From contig JAILOW010000169.1 of NCBI GenBank assembly GCA_024690635.1, positions 1-32,277 on the forward strand: a DNA stretch of 32,277 nucleotides. Direction: 5' to 3'. Each line of letters opens with the position of its first letter. Positions within the stretch are counted from its first letter, which is position 1. The position numbers and the translations under genes are program-made. Below, piece after piece: positions 7,822 through 16,191 of this stretch. The notes beneath the pieces were generated by a model. That model did not search any database, was not told where the DNA came from, and was given only the letters and a program-made list of their open reading frames with translations. This DNA is from Butyrivibrio sp. Its GTDB lineage: Bacteria; Bacillota_A; Clostridia; Lachnospirales; Lachnospiraceae.

Positions 7822-8277
7822 TTGAGAGGAAATATTCTTGGTGTATTATTTGGCATATTGAGTGCGGTGCTGGTTGTCCTCATCGTGGTAGCTTACGGAA
7901 GAACTGACAGGATCCCGCCGGAATTTCGGTTTTCTGCGGTGAATGTGATGTACGATTCCAAGACCACGGATGATGACCTTAGAGTTGGCATAAACGCTTA
8001 CGACTCCAAGGACGGCGACATGACTTCCAGGATCGTAGTGGAAAAGGTGGTCCTGAACAGAGAGGCAGAGACTGCAGTTGTGTACTATGCAGTTGCCGAT
8101 CACAGCGGAAATGTAACCAAGCAGTCCAGACTTTTTCCTGCGGACATAGCTGATATTGACAGCAACGGTGATTCTTCGGATACTATGGAAGATGAAATTT
8201 TCCCCAATCTGCCCGGGGATGAGGAAGAGGCGTCTGTAGCAGAGAGCGCTTCCACAGAGGGTAGCAGTGCAGAGTAA
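7822..8277 (+). CDS. Membrane-anchored protein with an Ig-like domain
   Basis: The 151-residue product has an N-terminal membrane anchor (ILGVLFGILSAVLVVLIVVAY, given as two parts, residues 5-15 and 16-25) and then a single extracellular domain. The pattern of that domain, with VGINAYDSKDGDMTSRIVV followed by YYAVADHSGNVTKQSRLF, matches bacterial Ig-like domains of the DUF5011/HYR type. An acidic Ser/Glu-rich tail follows. The start codon is TTG at 7822, supported by GAGGAAG ten bases upstream; no ATG is available between the kinase stop and the anchor. Its position between the kinase and LCP genes suggests an envelope accessory protein. The exact function is unknown. Confidence 0.75.
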   Translation: MRGNILGVLFGILSAVLVVLIVVAYGRTDRIPPEFRFSAVNVMYDSKTTDDDLRVGINAYDSKDGDMTSRIVVEKVVLNREAETAVVYYAVADHSGNVTKQSRLFPADIADIDSNGDSSDTMEDEIFPNLPGDEEEASVAESASTEGSSAE

Positions 8278-8301
8278 AAGATATTGTAACGAGAGGAACA
8301 A

Positions 8302-9360
8302 ATGAGAAACAAAGGTAAAATTTTTCTCATCATTTGGGCCGTTTTCATGACTGTTGTGGCATTTGGACTTGTGGGACTTGAAGCCCTGAGGCTTTTTGGC
8401 AAAGCAAGTCTTGGAGCCAAGTCGGCAACAAGCGCTCCGGTTATGGCACAAAGTGAAGTCAACTTTGAGGAGAACCAGACCGGCGTCTGGGAGTCTGACT
8501 GGGTCAGGTACAACGGCGCAGTATATGATTACAACGAGGATATAACCACTTTCCTCATTATGGGCATAGACAAGAAGGACGAGGAAGTAAAGGAAGTTCC
8601 CGAGGGAACAGACGGAGGCCAGGCGGATTCTCTTTTCCTGCTGGTTTTGAATCCTCATGACGAGAGCATAAAGATCATCGGTATCAACAGAAATTCCATG
8701 ACGGACGTTGATATCTATGATGAGTACGGAAGATATCAGAATACGGTGATAGCGCAGATCGCCACCCAGCACGGTTTTGGTAACGGTGTGGAGGAGAGCT
8801 GCGAGTATCAGGTTAAAGCGGTTTCGAACATGTTCTATCAGCTGCCTATTCACGGATATGCGGCTATCAACATAAGCGCCATTCCCATTATCAACGATCA
8901 GGTGGGAGGCGTGGACGTAACAGTGCTTGAGGACCTTACCAAGGCTGATAAAAAGCTTGTTAAGGGAAAGGAAGTCCATCTGGACGGCGATCTTGCACTT
9001 AAATATGTCAGATACAGGGATACCAGTGTCTTTGGATCAAATGATCAAAGGCTTGAGAGACAGCGCCAGTACCTGAACGGATTTATTGAGGCTGCCAGAG
9101 AAAAGAGCTATGAAGACAGCTCGGCTGCAGTTGAACTCTTTACAGCCATCAGCAGCAAGATGGTGACGGATATCACTCCCGACGAGATAAGCTACCTTGC
9201 TCCTTATATTACGAAATACAGTTTTGACTCATCCGATATTAAGATGATCAAGGGTGAGACCAAAAAGACCGGAAAGTTCGAAGAATTCTACGTAGATGAG
9301 GAAGATCTCTACGATACGATAATTGATGTTTTTTACGAAAAAGTTGACAACGCGGGCTAA
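8302..9360 (+). CDS. LytR-CpsA-Psr (LCP) family glycopolymer transferase
   Basis: This 352-residue protein has a single N-terminal transmembrane helix (about 7-28) and an extracellular LCP domain (about 90-265). Members attach undecaprenyl-linked glycopolymers to peptidoglycan. Visible landmarks are TTFLIMGIDKKD, ADSLFLLVLNP, the arginine in GINRNSM (often RDT or RDS in the family), the VGGVDVTV strand, and the signature LKYVRYRDTS...SNDQRLERQRQYL. The usual aspartate after the first arginine is Asn here, which may alter metal binding. GAGAGGAAC precedes the ATG. In this operon it would link the polysaccharide controlled by the kinase module to the cell wall. Confidence 0.93.
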   Translation: MRNKGKIFLIIWAVFMTVVAFGLVGLEALRLFGKASLGAKSATSAPVMAQSEVNFEENQTGVWESDWVRYNGAVYDYNEDITTFLIMGIDKKDEEVKEVPEGTDGGQADSLFLLVLNPHDESIKIIGINRNSMTDVDIYDEYGRYQNTVIAQIATQHGFGNGVEESCEYQVKAVSNMFYQLPIHGYAAINISAIPIINDQVGGVDVTVLEDLTKADKKLVKGKEVHLDGDLALKYVRYRDTSVFGSNDQRLERQRQYLNGFIEAAREKSYEDSSAAVELFTAISSKMVTDITPDEISYLAPYITKYSFDSSDIKMIKGETKKTGKFEEFYVDEEDLYDTIIDVFYEKVDNAG

Positions 9361-9364
9361 ATAA

Positions 9365-10147
9365 ATGATAAAGAACAGCCGATATAATTACATATGTGGG
9401 AAGGCTGCGAAAAGGATTTTCGCCGCGTTTCTTGTTTTGCTGTTGGTGACAGGCTGCGGCCTTACGGACGGCAGAGGGAGAAGCTCAGGCAAAAGAGATG
9501 AGACAGCTACCGATTCCCATGTGGATTTTGAAAAACTGAAAAAGGAAAACGAGGATATATTCGCCTGGCTTTATGTGCCGGATACCGCCATTGACTGTCC
9601 TGTGGTACAAAACGCAGACGGTGATGACTCTTTTTATCTGACTCACAATGAGTATGGAGAGACTGATCCCAAGGGTGCGGTTTATATAGAAGCAGCCAAC
9701 ATGCGGAATATGTGCGATTTCAACGAGGTGCTTCATGTACCTTCGGCTTCTGAAGATCCACGTTTTCAAGACCTTTCGAAGTTTTTGGACAGATCGTTTT
9801 TTGACGATCACGAGTACATTTACGTTTACACCGAGGGAAATGCCCTTATTTACTATATTTTTGCTGCCTATGTAAGAGAGGATGAAAGGCTCATATCCCA
9901 GTACGATTTCTCTTATGCCCAAGGCTGTCAGGACTTTTTGGATGAGATATTCCTTCCAAGAACCATGAACAGAAACATAAGAGATGAGTGGGCGGGAGAG
10001 CTGGCTCCGGAAAATTTCCTCATCACGCTGACAACGCAAAATGCGGATGATCCGGGGTTGCAGACTGTTGTCATAGGCTGCCTGGTAGGCGATGTCAGGG
10101 GCGAGATTGACAGATATGTGGATTACTCGGATCCTGATGGTGTATAA
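9365..10147 (+). CDS. Lipoprotein with a catalytically dead sortase B fold
   Basis: This 260-residue protein starts with a lipoprotein signal: basic residues, a hydrophobic core and lipobox VTGC with Cys31. The rest follows the class B sortase pattern: FAWLYVPDTAIDCPVVQ (about 66-82), GAVYIEAAN, then the region that is NTxxYGHN in active enzymes, then FLDRSFFDDHEYIYVYT, and finally the strand that is LTLSTC in active enzymes. Here YGH is replaced by HVP (P126 at the His position), STC by TTQ (Q225 at the Cys position), and the conserved Arg by Q233. All three catalytic residues are therefore missing. It follows the LCP gene by 4 bases. A binding or scaffold role outside the membrane is inferred. 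Confidence 0.85.
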   Translation: MIKNSRYNYICGKAAKRIFAAFLVLLLVTGCGLTDGRGRSSGKRDETATDSHVDFEKLKKENEDIFAWLYVPDTAIDCPVVQNADGDDSFYLTHNEYGETDPKGAVYIEAANMRNMCDFNEVLHVPSASEDPRFQDLSKFLDRSFFDDHEYIYVYTEGNALIYYIFAAYVREDERLISQYDFSYAQGCQDFLDEIFLPRTMNRNIRDEWAGELAPENFLITLTTQNADDPGLQTVVIGCLVGDVRGEIDRYVDYSDPDGV

Positions 10148-10193
10148 TGGAACTGGACATATTTTTTTATATTAAAGTATGGAGGCTTAAATT

Positions 10194-10838
10194 ATGAAAA
10201 AAATAATTGCTCTAGTAGTTGCATCAGCGCTGTTGGTATCATCCAGCATTACTGTTTGTGCGGCTACGTATGTCGAGAAACCTGAGGGCTCTCAGAGTGT
10301 CACAGCTGAGGACGTCGCAAAGCTTCAGGACAAGATCGACAAACTCAACAAAAAAATAGACAAGCTCACCAAGGCTGTTAATGCAGGAAGCAGTTCAAGC
10401 GGATCTTCCAACGGCGGCAAGAGCGATGCAGGGAACGCTGCTCTCCAGAGAAACAACGCCGTAGCATGGGGCGACAACATTGTAGCTCAGGGCGGCCACG
10501 TTGAACTTAACGGCGGCAAGAGCAATGTTACATTTGTTCTTCATGCAGTATCAGGCGGAACACTTTCATCAGCCAATTCACTTGCAAACAGTGTAAACGG
10601 AGTGCTTATCAACTGTGTTGAGACAAGCTCACCCGGAGTAAGCTTCTCAAATGCAAAGGCTAACTTCTATGTAAGAGGAGTTGTTGATGGCGATACCATC
10701 GCAGCATACCAGCTTCAGGGCAAGAAATGGGTTCAGGTAACCGTTGCCGAGGTTAGAAAAGATCACGTTGTTGTTAATCTGACACGCCATGGCGCTCTTG
10801 CATTTGTAAGAGTTCAGGCAGTTGCAGTAGCAAACTGA
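10194..10838 (+). CDS. Secreted coiled-coil protein, last gene of the operon
   Basis: The 214-residue product has a clear signal peptide (MKKIIALVVASALLVSSSIT, cleavage near VCAA about residue 24) and no membrane anchor or sortase motif. A lysine-rich coiled coil follows (about 38-63, with repeated KLQDKIDKLNKKIDKLTK), then a Ser/Gly linker, then a beta-rich C-terminal domain (about 85-214) with GDTIAAYQLQGKKWVQV and RKDHVVVNLTRHGALAFVRV. Similar C-terminal patterns recur in uncharacterised secreted Lachnospiraceae proteins. GGAGG lies just before the start, and the terminator at 10861-10891 ends the operon. A surface-associated or matrix role is plausible but not shown. Confidence 0.8.
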   Translation: MKKIIALVVASALLVSSSITVCAATYVEKPEGSQSVTAEDVAKLQDKIDKLNKKIDKLTKAVNAGSSSSGSSNGGKSDAGNAALQRNNAVAWGDNIVAQGGHVELNGGKSNVTFVLHAVSGGTLSSANSLANSVNGVLINCVETSSPGVSFSNAKANFYVRGVVDGDTIAAYQLQGKKWVQVTVAEVRKDHVVVNLTRHGALAFVRVQAVAVAN

Positions 10839-10860
10839 TAGATATTTGCAAGAGACACAG

Positions 10861-10891
10861 GCCTCTTCGCTAAATGCGAAGGGGCTTTTTT
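10861..10891 (+). terminator. Intrinsic terminator of the polysaccharide operon
   Basis: GCCTCTTCGC (10861-10870) pairs with GCGAAGGGGC (10876-10885) across a TAAAT loop, with one G-U pair, followed by six Ts. It cleanly separates the operon from hisC. Confidence 0.92.
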
Positions 10892-10892
10892 C

Positions 10893-10921
10893 TTGCCATA
10901 AGGCGGCTCTGAAAGTATAAT
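10893..10921 (+). promoter_or_regulatory. Promoter of hisC
   Basis: TTGCCA (10893-10898) and TATAAT (10916-10921) are spaced by 17 bases, about 38 bases upstream of the hisC ATG. It starts immediately after the terminator T-run. Confidence 0.75.
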
Positions 10922-10959
10922 GAAGAGGACTTTTTGAAGGTACAAGACAGGAGAATGAT

Positions 10960-12012
10960 ATGAGCTGGGAAGATAATGTTAGAAAAGTTGTTCCCTACGT
11001 TCCGGGAGAGCAGCCAAAGATCAGGAACATCATTAAGCTGAACACCAATGAATGCCCCTATCCCCCTGCGCCTGCAGTGAGAGAGAAGCTGGCATCCATG
11101 GACTATGACGACTTCAGACTGTATCCGGATCCTACTGCATCCGATCTTGTTAAGGCTCTTTCTGATTATTACAAAGTGCCTGAGGATCAGATTTTTGTGG
11201 GTGTTGGTTCAGACGATGTTCTGGCCATGGCGTTTTTGACATTCTTTAATTCTGATAAACCGGTTCTTTTCCCTGATATAACATATTCGTTCTATGATGT
11301 GTGGGCTGAGCTTTTCAGGATTCCCTACAAGAGGGTTCCTCTTAATGATAACTTTGACATCATCAAAGAAGATTATTATGAAGAGAATGGCGGTGTGATC
11401 TTCCCTAACCCCAATGCACCCACAGGTATACTTCAGAGCCTTGATATGGTTGAGGATGTGATAAAGCACAATCCGGATGTTGTGGTTATCATAGATGAAG
11501 CCTATATAGATTTTGGTTGCGAGAGCTGCCTTGATCTTATAAATAAATATGACAATCTTCTGGTGGTCCAGACCTTCTCCAAGTCAAGAGCAATGGCGGG
11601 AATGCGCATAGGCTATGCCTTTGGAAGCAAGAAGCTTATAAAGTACCTTCTGGATGCCAAATATTCTTTTAACTCATACACCATGAACAGGCCCTCCATA
11701 GAGCTTGGGGCTGCGTCGCTTTCCGATGATGAGTACTTCAAAGAAACCTGCAACAAGATCATTGCTACAAGAGAAAGAGTGAAGGCGCAGCTTAAGGAAC
11801 TTGGCTTTGAGTTTTGGGATTCCTGCAGCAATTTCATATTCGCCAGACACAGCACCCGCCCGGGAAAAGAGATTTTTGATTATTTGAGGGAAAATGGTAT
11901 AATAGTGCGTCGGTGGGATGCACCAAGGATAAAAGAATACCTCAGAATATCCATCGGAACGGATGAACAGATGGACAGGATGATAGAGGTACTTGGGAAA
12001 TTTTTTGAGTAA
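10960..12012 (+). CDS. hisC: Histidinol-phosphate aminotransferase
   Basis: This 350-residue fold-type I PLP enzyme converts imidazole acetol phosphate and glutamate into histidinol phosphate in histidine synthesis. Landmarks are IKLNTNECPYPP for substrate binding, YPDP (55-58), GVGSDDVL for the phosphate site, NPNAPTG (150-156), DEAYIDF (179-185), and the PLP lysine K208 in TFSKSRAMAGMRIGY. The conserved arginine in YLRISIGT follows near the C-terminus. Length is standard for HisC. ACAGGAG precedes the ATG. No other his genes are nearby, so it is an isolated copy and may also serve related aromatic or phosphonate substrates. Confidence 0.88.
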   Translation: MSWEDNVRKVVPYVPGEQPKIRNIIKLNTNECPYPPAPAVREKLASMDYDDFRLYPDPTASDLVKALSDYYKVPEDQIFVGVGSDDVLAMAFLTFFNSDKPVLFPDITYSFYDVWAELFRIPYKRVPLNDNFDIIKEDYYEENGGVIFPNPNAPTGILQSLDMVEDVIKHNPDVVVIIDEAYIDFGCESCLDLINKYDNLLVVQTFSKSRAMAGMRIGYAFGSKKLIKYLLDAKYSFNSYTMNRPSIELGAASLSDDEYFKETCNKIIATRERVKAQLKELGFEFWDSCSNFIFARHSTRPGKEIFDYLRENGIIVRRWDAPRIKEYLRISIGTDEQMDRMIEVLGKFFE

Positions 12013-12027
12013 TAGGAGTTTTTTCAT

Positions 12028-12546
12028 ATGCTTACATTTTTTAAAGAGTCACTGATCGGTCAGTACATTACGGTTTTTATTGTTTCAATGGTACCGCTTA
12101 TTGAGCTTAGAGGAGCTATCCCCTTTGCTTATGGTTTTAACCACACGGACACAGGTTTCAACCTTCTGTTTGGCTATATTCTTATAGCTATCGGCAATAT
12201 GATTCCTGTGCCGCTTATCTACTTCTTTGCCAGAAAAGTTCTTGAGTGGGGCAAAGATAAGCCTGTTATCGGAGGTTTCTTTACATTCTGCCTTGAGAAG
12301 GGCGAGAAGGGCGGTCAGAAGCTTCAGGCCAAGGCAGGACGTGGACTATTTGTGGCACTTATGCTCTTTGTAGGAATACCTCTTCCGGGAACAGGAGCAT
12401 GGACAGGCACACTTGCAGCCAGCATTCTTGATATGGACTTTAAAAAGACCGTTACAGCTGTTATCTGCGGAATCGCACTGGCAGCAGTTATTGTCAGCAT
12501 TGTATGCGCATTGGGCTTTGGCGCCTGGTTTGGAATCACAGGCTGA
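12028..12546 (+). CDS. Small multidrug-export-type membrane protein (COG2426)
   Basis: The 172-residue integral membrane protein matches the putative small multidrug export family by its ELRGAIPFAYG motif near residue 27, the NMIPVPLIYFFARKVLEW segment, and GIPLPGTGAWTGTLAAS near residue 112. These glycine/proline-rich re-entrant motifs resemble those of the DedA/VTT superfamily. About four to five hydrophobic segments are visible. AGGAG precedes the start, and it begins 15 bases after hisC, so they are probably co-transcribed. The family name is historical; the transported substrate is unknown, and lipid or undecaprenyl-phosphate movement is a possibility by analogy with DedA. Confidence 0.85.
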   Translation: MLTFFKESLIGQYITVFIVSMVPLIELRGAIPFAYGFNHTDTGFNLLFGYILIAIGNMIPVPLIYFFARKVLEWGKDKPVIGGFFTFCLEKGEKGGQKLQAKAGRGLFVALMLFVGIPLPGTGAWTGTLAASILDMDFKKTVTAVICGIALAAVIVSIVCALGFGAWFGITG

Positions 12547-12553
12547 TAGGACC

Positions 12554-12578
12554 ATTTGCGGCTGCAGTAGCCGCAAAT
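12554..12578 (+). other. Intercistronic hairpin
   Basis: ATTTGCGGCT (12554-12563) and AGCCGCAAAT (12569-12578) form a perfect 10-base stem with a 5-base loop. A purine-rich ribosome binding site, not a T-run, follows, so this is more likely an mRNA processing or stability element than a terminator. Confidence 0.5.
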
Positions 12579-12594
12579 AGAAAAGGAATAGAGA

Positions 12595-13419
12595 ATGGAA
12601 CAGTATACTGATTTTGCAAAAGTATATGATACCTTCATGGATGAAACCCCATACGATGTATGGGGTGATTTTGTTGCAGGGCTTATTGAAAAGTACGGCG
12701 TGAGCAGACCCTGCGACACCGCAGCAGCTGATGATGCTGAGGAAAACAGCGAGGCAGCTCTTTTACAGGAAAAGAATCTTGTGGTTGAGCTTGGCTGCGG
12801 AACCGGAAGCTTTACCATGGTCATGAAGCGCAAGGGCTATGATATAATGGGAATAGATATGTCCCCGGAGATGCTGAATCTTGCGAGGATGAAGGCTTCA
12901 GAGGCAGGCCTTGATATCATGTACCTGGAGCAGGATATGAGAGAACTTGATCTGTACTGCACTGCCGGATCGGTGGTGAGTGTCTGTGACAGCATCAACT
13001 ATCTTCTTGAGGATGAGGATGTTGTGGAGACCTTCAGGCTTGTGAACAATTTTCTTTTCCCGAAGGGCGTTTTTATATTTGATTTTAATACGCTTCACAA
13101 GTACAGGGATGTTATCGGTGATGTGACAATTGCCGAAAACCGCGAGGATTGCAGCTTTATCTGGGACAATTATTATCATCCCGAGGAACATATCAATGAA
13201 TACGATCTGACTATCTATGCTTCCTGCGATGAGGAGGGAGAGCTCTTCAGGCGTTCTGTGGAGACTCACTATCAGCGCGGGTACGAGCTGGAAGAGATGA
13301 AGGGCTTTGCAAAGGCGGCGGGTCTTGAATTCATCACAGCTATAGATGCGGACACCCATGGGGAGCCTACGGATGACAGCGAGCGTATCTACATCGTGGC
13401 AAGAGAGTCCGGCAAGTAA
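12595..13419 (+). CDS. Class I SAM-dependent methyltransferase
   Basis: This 274-residue cytoplasmic enzyme has motif I VVELGCGTGSFT (about 62-74), the acidic end of strand 2 in GIDMSPEML, LEQDMREL for motif II, and VVSVCDSINYLLED for motif III, all in a Rossmann-like order. The C-terminal half (ENREDCSFIWDNYY and ETHYQRGYELEEM) follows a well-conserved but uncharacterised Lachnospiraceae family. A stretch of about 25 alanine- and glutamate-rich residues (about 38-62) before motif I looks like an insertion compared with my memory of the family. AAAAGGA precedes the ATG. It sits between the export-type protein and a polysaccharide-type membrane protein, which gives no clue to its substrate. 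Confidence 0.85.
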   Translation: MEQYTDFAKVYDTFMDETPYDVWGDFVAGLIEKYGVSRPCDTAAADDAEENSEAALLQEKNLVVELGCGTGSFTMVMKRKGYDIMGIDMSPEMLNLARMKASEAGLDIMYLEQDMRELDLYCTAGSVVSVCDSINYLLEDEDVVETFRLVNNFLFPKGVFIFDFNTLHKYRDVIGDVTIAENREDCSFIWDNYYHPEEHINEYDLTIYASCDEEGELFRRSVETHYQRGYELEEMKGFAKAAGLEFITAIDADTHGEPTDDSERIYIVARESGK

Positions 13420-13468
13420 ATGCTTTTTATATGAGGAGTTTGTCTGAAAAGATGAGGGGTGAAAGGTT

Positions 13469-15214
13469 ATGGTTATTGTACTTCTTGAGTTTATCTATAT
13501 ATTTGCCATATCGTTTTTACTTGGCGTTTCTGTAAACAGGGCGCTGTCTTTTATCATCCCCGTTCCCGGAGAAAAAAGGCTTGGGATCACAGGATTTGTG
13601 GTAACAGGGCTTGTAACTCTTACAGTCTATGCTGAGGTTTTCAGTCTCTTTGGCGGGATCGGAGCTCTTTGCCATGTGATCATGCTGGCTTTGACTGCGG
13701 TTGGAACTTATCTTTGCAGAAAAGAGATTTCTAAGATTTTAAGCGGCATTTTGAAGTCCGAAACCGGAAAGAGATTTGCCGGAATCACTTCATTTCTTAA
13801 GACAAAGGCAGGTATCATCTGTGTTTTGGTGGTCCTCGGAGCGGCTTTTTTTACCTCCAGAGGAACCTATCACACAGATACCGGCATCTATCATGCCCAG
13901 GCCATAAGAGTACTTGAGGAATACGGCGTTATCAAAGGCCTTGGCAATTTCCAGCTTCATTTTGCGTATAACAGTTCTTATCTTGCGCTTTGCGCTCTCT
14001 TTACCCTTGGATTTATACTTCCTGTTTCACTTCATGTGGTTACGGGGTTTTTTATGGCGCTGTTTACCTGCAGGGCGGTGATGAGGCTTTCGTCTTTTAT
14101 GGAAAGGGACAGGCACGTGGGAGACATGGCTTTTGTGGCAGTGATCCTCTATGCTCTTACCAATATGACGGGACTGCAGTCTCCTGCAACGGACTACGGA
14201 ACCATGTTTCTGACTCTGTACATTCTGGCTGAGTTTATAGCTTTTGCCGAGGCCTGCGGCGTTGAAAAGACAGGTGCAATCGAGCAGATAGGTTTTTACG
14301 GCTATCTGTCAGTACTTTCCATTTTTACGGTCAGCATGAAGCTTTCAGCAGCAGCGCTGGTTCTTTTGACAGTTCTTCCATTTATCATGCTTGTAAAAGA
14401 AAAGATGTGGAAAGAGATGGGGACATTTATATTAGTGGGCTTTTTGTCCTTCCTTCCTTTCCTTATAAGGAACGTGATAATATCCGGATGGCTCTTTTAT
14501 CCTGTGGAATCCATCGATCTGTTTAATGTTATCTGGAAGGTGCCTGCGGACTATATGCTGCATGATGCGGCCCAGATCAAGGTTTGGGGTAGATGTATCT
14601 ATGATGTTTCCAGAGTAAAGGATCCTGTAAGTAGCTGGATAGGCGCCTGGTGGGGAGAAAAGCAGCACTATGAGCAGATGCTCATTTATTCCCAGTTTGT
14701 TGGAGGAGTGGTGCTTGTGGTCGCTTCAGTCAGGGGGCTTTTGAAAAAGAGTTTTTCACCTGCCAGGATTGTTTTCTACCTTACGGTATTTGTGAACATC
14801 GCCATGTGGTTTTTTACAGCTCCTTTTATCAGATACGGACTTGCTTTTCTGCTGATACTTCCTTTGTGCGCAGCAGGGGAGCTCCTTGAAAAAGATAATA
14901 AAAAGTCCCTGGGCGTCTGGCTTGCCCTGGGACTTATAGCGGTTAATTTCTTCAGTTGGGTAGATAATTATTTTATGAGCGATCTGGTTTTTGTAAAGCA
15001 CAACCTGACGCAGCCTTATTATATCATGCAGGTTCCCTTTGAGTATGAAGAGATGGAAACCTATGACATGAACGGTGAAACCGTGTATTACTCGGGGGCA
15101 GGTATTGTGAACAGCTACTACGTCTGCCCGGGAAGCTGTTATAAAAATATGGTTGAGCGAACAGAGCTCATAGGAGATACGATCAAAGAGGGCTTTAAAG
15201 CGAAAGCGAGGTAA
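13469..15214 (+). CDS. Polytopic membrane protein, LIC_10190-like
   Basis: The 581-residue protein has about ten or more transmembrane helices spread over its length. The segment TYHTDTGIYHAQAIRVLEEY followed by GLGNFQLHFAYNSSYLALCALF (about 130-180) matches the signature region of the LIC_10190-type membrane proteins, which resemble GT-C glycosyltransferases. The acidic DTG in that loop is where a GT-C catalytic acid would lie. GGGTGAAAGG precedes the ATG. Its last 20 bases overlap the 3' end of dapF on the other strand. A role in adding or polymerising sugars on lipid carriers is inferred from topology only. Confidence 0.7.
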   Translation: MVIVLLEFIYIFAISFLLGVSVNRALSFIIPVPGEKRLGITGFVVTGLVTLTVYAEVFSLFGGIGALCHVIMLALTAVGTYLCRKEISKILSGILKSETGKRFAGITSFLKTKAGIICVLVVLGAAFFTSRGTYHTDTGIYHAQAIRVLEEYGVIKGLGNFQLHFAYNSSYLALCALFTLGFILPVSLHVVTGFFMALFTCRAVMRLSSFMERDRHVGDMAFVAVILYALTNMTGLQSPATDYGTMFLTLYILAEFIAFAEACGVEKTGAIEQIGFYGYLSVLSIFTVSMKLSAAALVLLTVLPFIMLVKEKMWKEMGTFILVGFLSFLPFLIRNVIISGWLFYPVESIDLFNVIWKVPADYMLHDAAQIKVWGRCIYDVSRVKDPVSSWIGAWWGEKQHYEQMLIYSQFVGGVVLVVASVRGLLKKSFSPARIVFYLTVFVNIAMWFFTAPFIRYGLAFLLILPLCAAGELLEKDNKKSLGVWLALGLIAVNFFSWVDNYFMSDLVFVKHNLTQPYYIMQVPFEYEEMETYDMNGETVYYSGAGIVNSYYVCPGSCYKNMVERTELIGDTIKEGFKAKAR

Positions 15215-16076
15215 TATCGATATCGCCTTCAAATACTGTGGTGGCGGGACCTTCCATTATTACAGAGGAAGCGGGATCGCCGTCCCAGGAGCATATAACT
15301 TCACCACCAAGAACATGTACGGTCACACGGGAGTCTGTGTGGCCGTTTAATATTGAAGCAACTGTTGTTGCGCAGCACCCTGTTCCGCAGGCAAGGGTTT
15401 CACCTGTTCCGCGCTCCCACACTCTCATGTGAACTTCATTTCTGTTATCGACGTGAACAAATTCAGTATTGGTGCGCCTTGGGAAGAAGGGATGGTTTTC
15501 GAATTTGGGTCCGATCTCTTCTATGGGGAAGTCTGCAAGAGAGTCCTTTTCATCAAGGAAAACCACTGCGTGGGGATTGCCCATGGATACACAGGTCATG
15601 TTCCAGGTTCTGCCTGCAGCTTCTATGGGATAGGAAATGATCTTTTCCTCGGATGAGGGCACGCTTACCGGAACAAGCTCAGGAGTGAGGATAGGTGCAC
15701 CCATATCTACTCTTACGCTTGTTACAAGGTTTTTGTCATCAACTGTCAGATCTATATATTTTTTCTGACCTGCGCTTACTATGGTCAGATTCTTTTTATC
15801 TGTAAGTCTGTGATCGTAAACATACTTGGCAACGCATCTGATGCCGTTTCCGCACATTTCGGATCTTGAACCGTCTGCGTTGTACATTTCCATTTCAAAA
15901 TCTATGTCGGGATCATCTACGGGATTGATAAAGATAAGGCCGTCGGAGCCGATCCCAAAGTGTCTGTCTGAAACAAAGCGGGAAAGCGCGGGCTTTTGCT
16001 CAGGCTTAATGTGTTCTTTGCCGCCGTCTACATATACATAATCGTTGCCGCAGCCATGCATTTTCGTAAATCTCAT
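15195..16076 (-). CDS. dapF: Diaminopimelate epimerase
   Basis: This 293-residue PLP-independent racemase converts LL- to meso-diaminopimelate for lysine and peptidoglycan synthesis. Both active-site cysteines are present: C75 in MCGNGIRC and C230 in ACGTGCCATT. GCGNDYVYVDG at the N-terminus is also typical. The start at 16076 is chosen because GGGAGG lies 8 bases upstream and the family begins MxFTKMHG; an in-frame ATG at 16097 has no binding site. Length matches the family. The gene is convergent with the LIC_10190-like gene and overlaps it by 20 bases, and is divergent from the epimerase gene at 16227. Confidence 0.97.
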   Translation of the reverse strand: MRFTKMHGCGNDYVYVDGGKEHIKPEQKPALSRFVSDRHFGIGSDGLIFINPVDDPDIDFEMEMYNADGSRSEMCGNGIRCVAKYVYDHRLTDKKNLTIVSAGQKKYIDLTVDDKNLVTSVRVDMGAPILTPELVPVSVPSSEEKIISYPIEAAGRTWNMTCVSMGNPHAVVFLDEKDSLADFPIEEIGPKFENHPFFPRRTNTEFVHVDNRNEVHMRVWERGTGETLACGTGCCATTVASILNGHTDSRVTVHVLGGEVICSWDGDPASSVIMEGPATTVFEGDIDITSLSL

Positions 16077-16191
16077 ATTCTGTCCTCCCTTTTTCATAAA
16101 TCAGTAAAATGTTAACACAAAATAATTGCACAATCCATATTTCCTGTTGCTGTTTTCCTTGCAGAAAGTGCCTCGGCGGTGGAGGTGATGC

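Noticed and set aside
9365..10147. Sequencing error or frameshift as cause of the missing sortase residues
   Set aside because: The frame is intact, flanking strands align without shifts, and three separate positions are changed.
12554..12578. Shared core with the glf terminator (both contain GCCGCAAAT) as a repeat family
   Set aside because: Only nine bases are shared and the surroundings differ; two occurrences are not enough.
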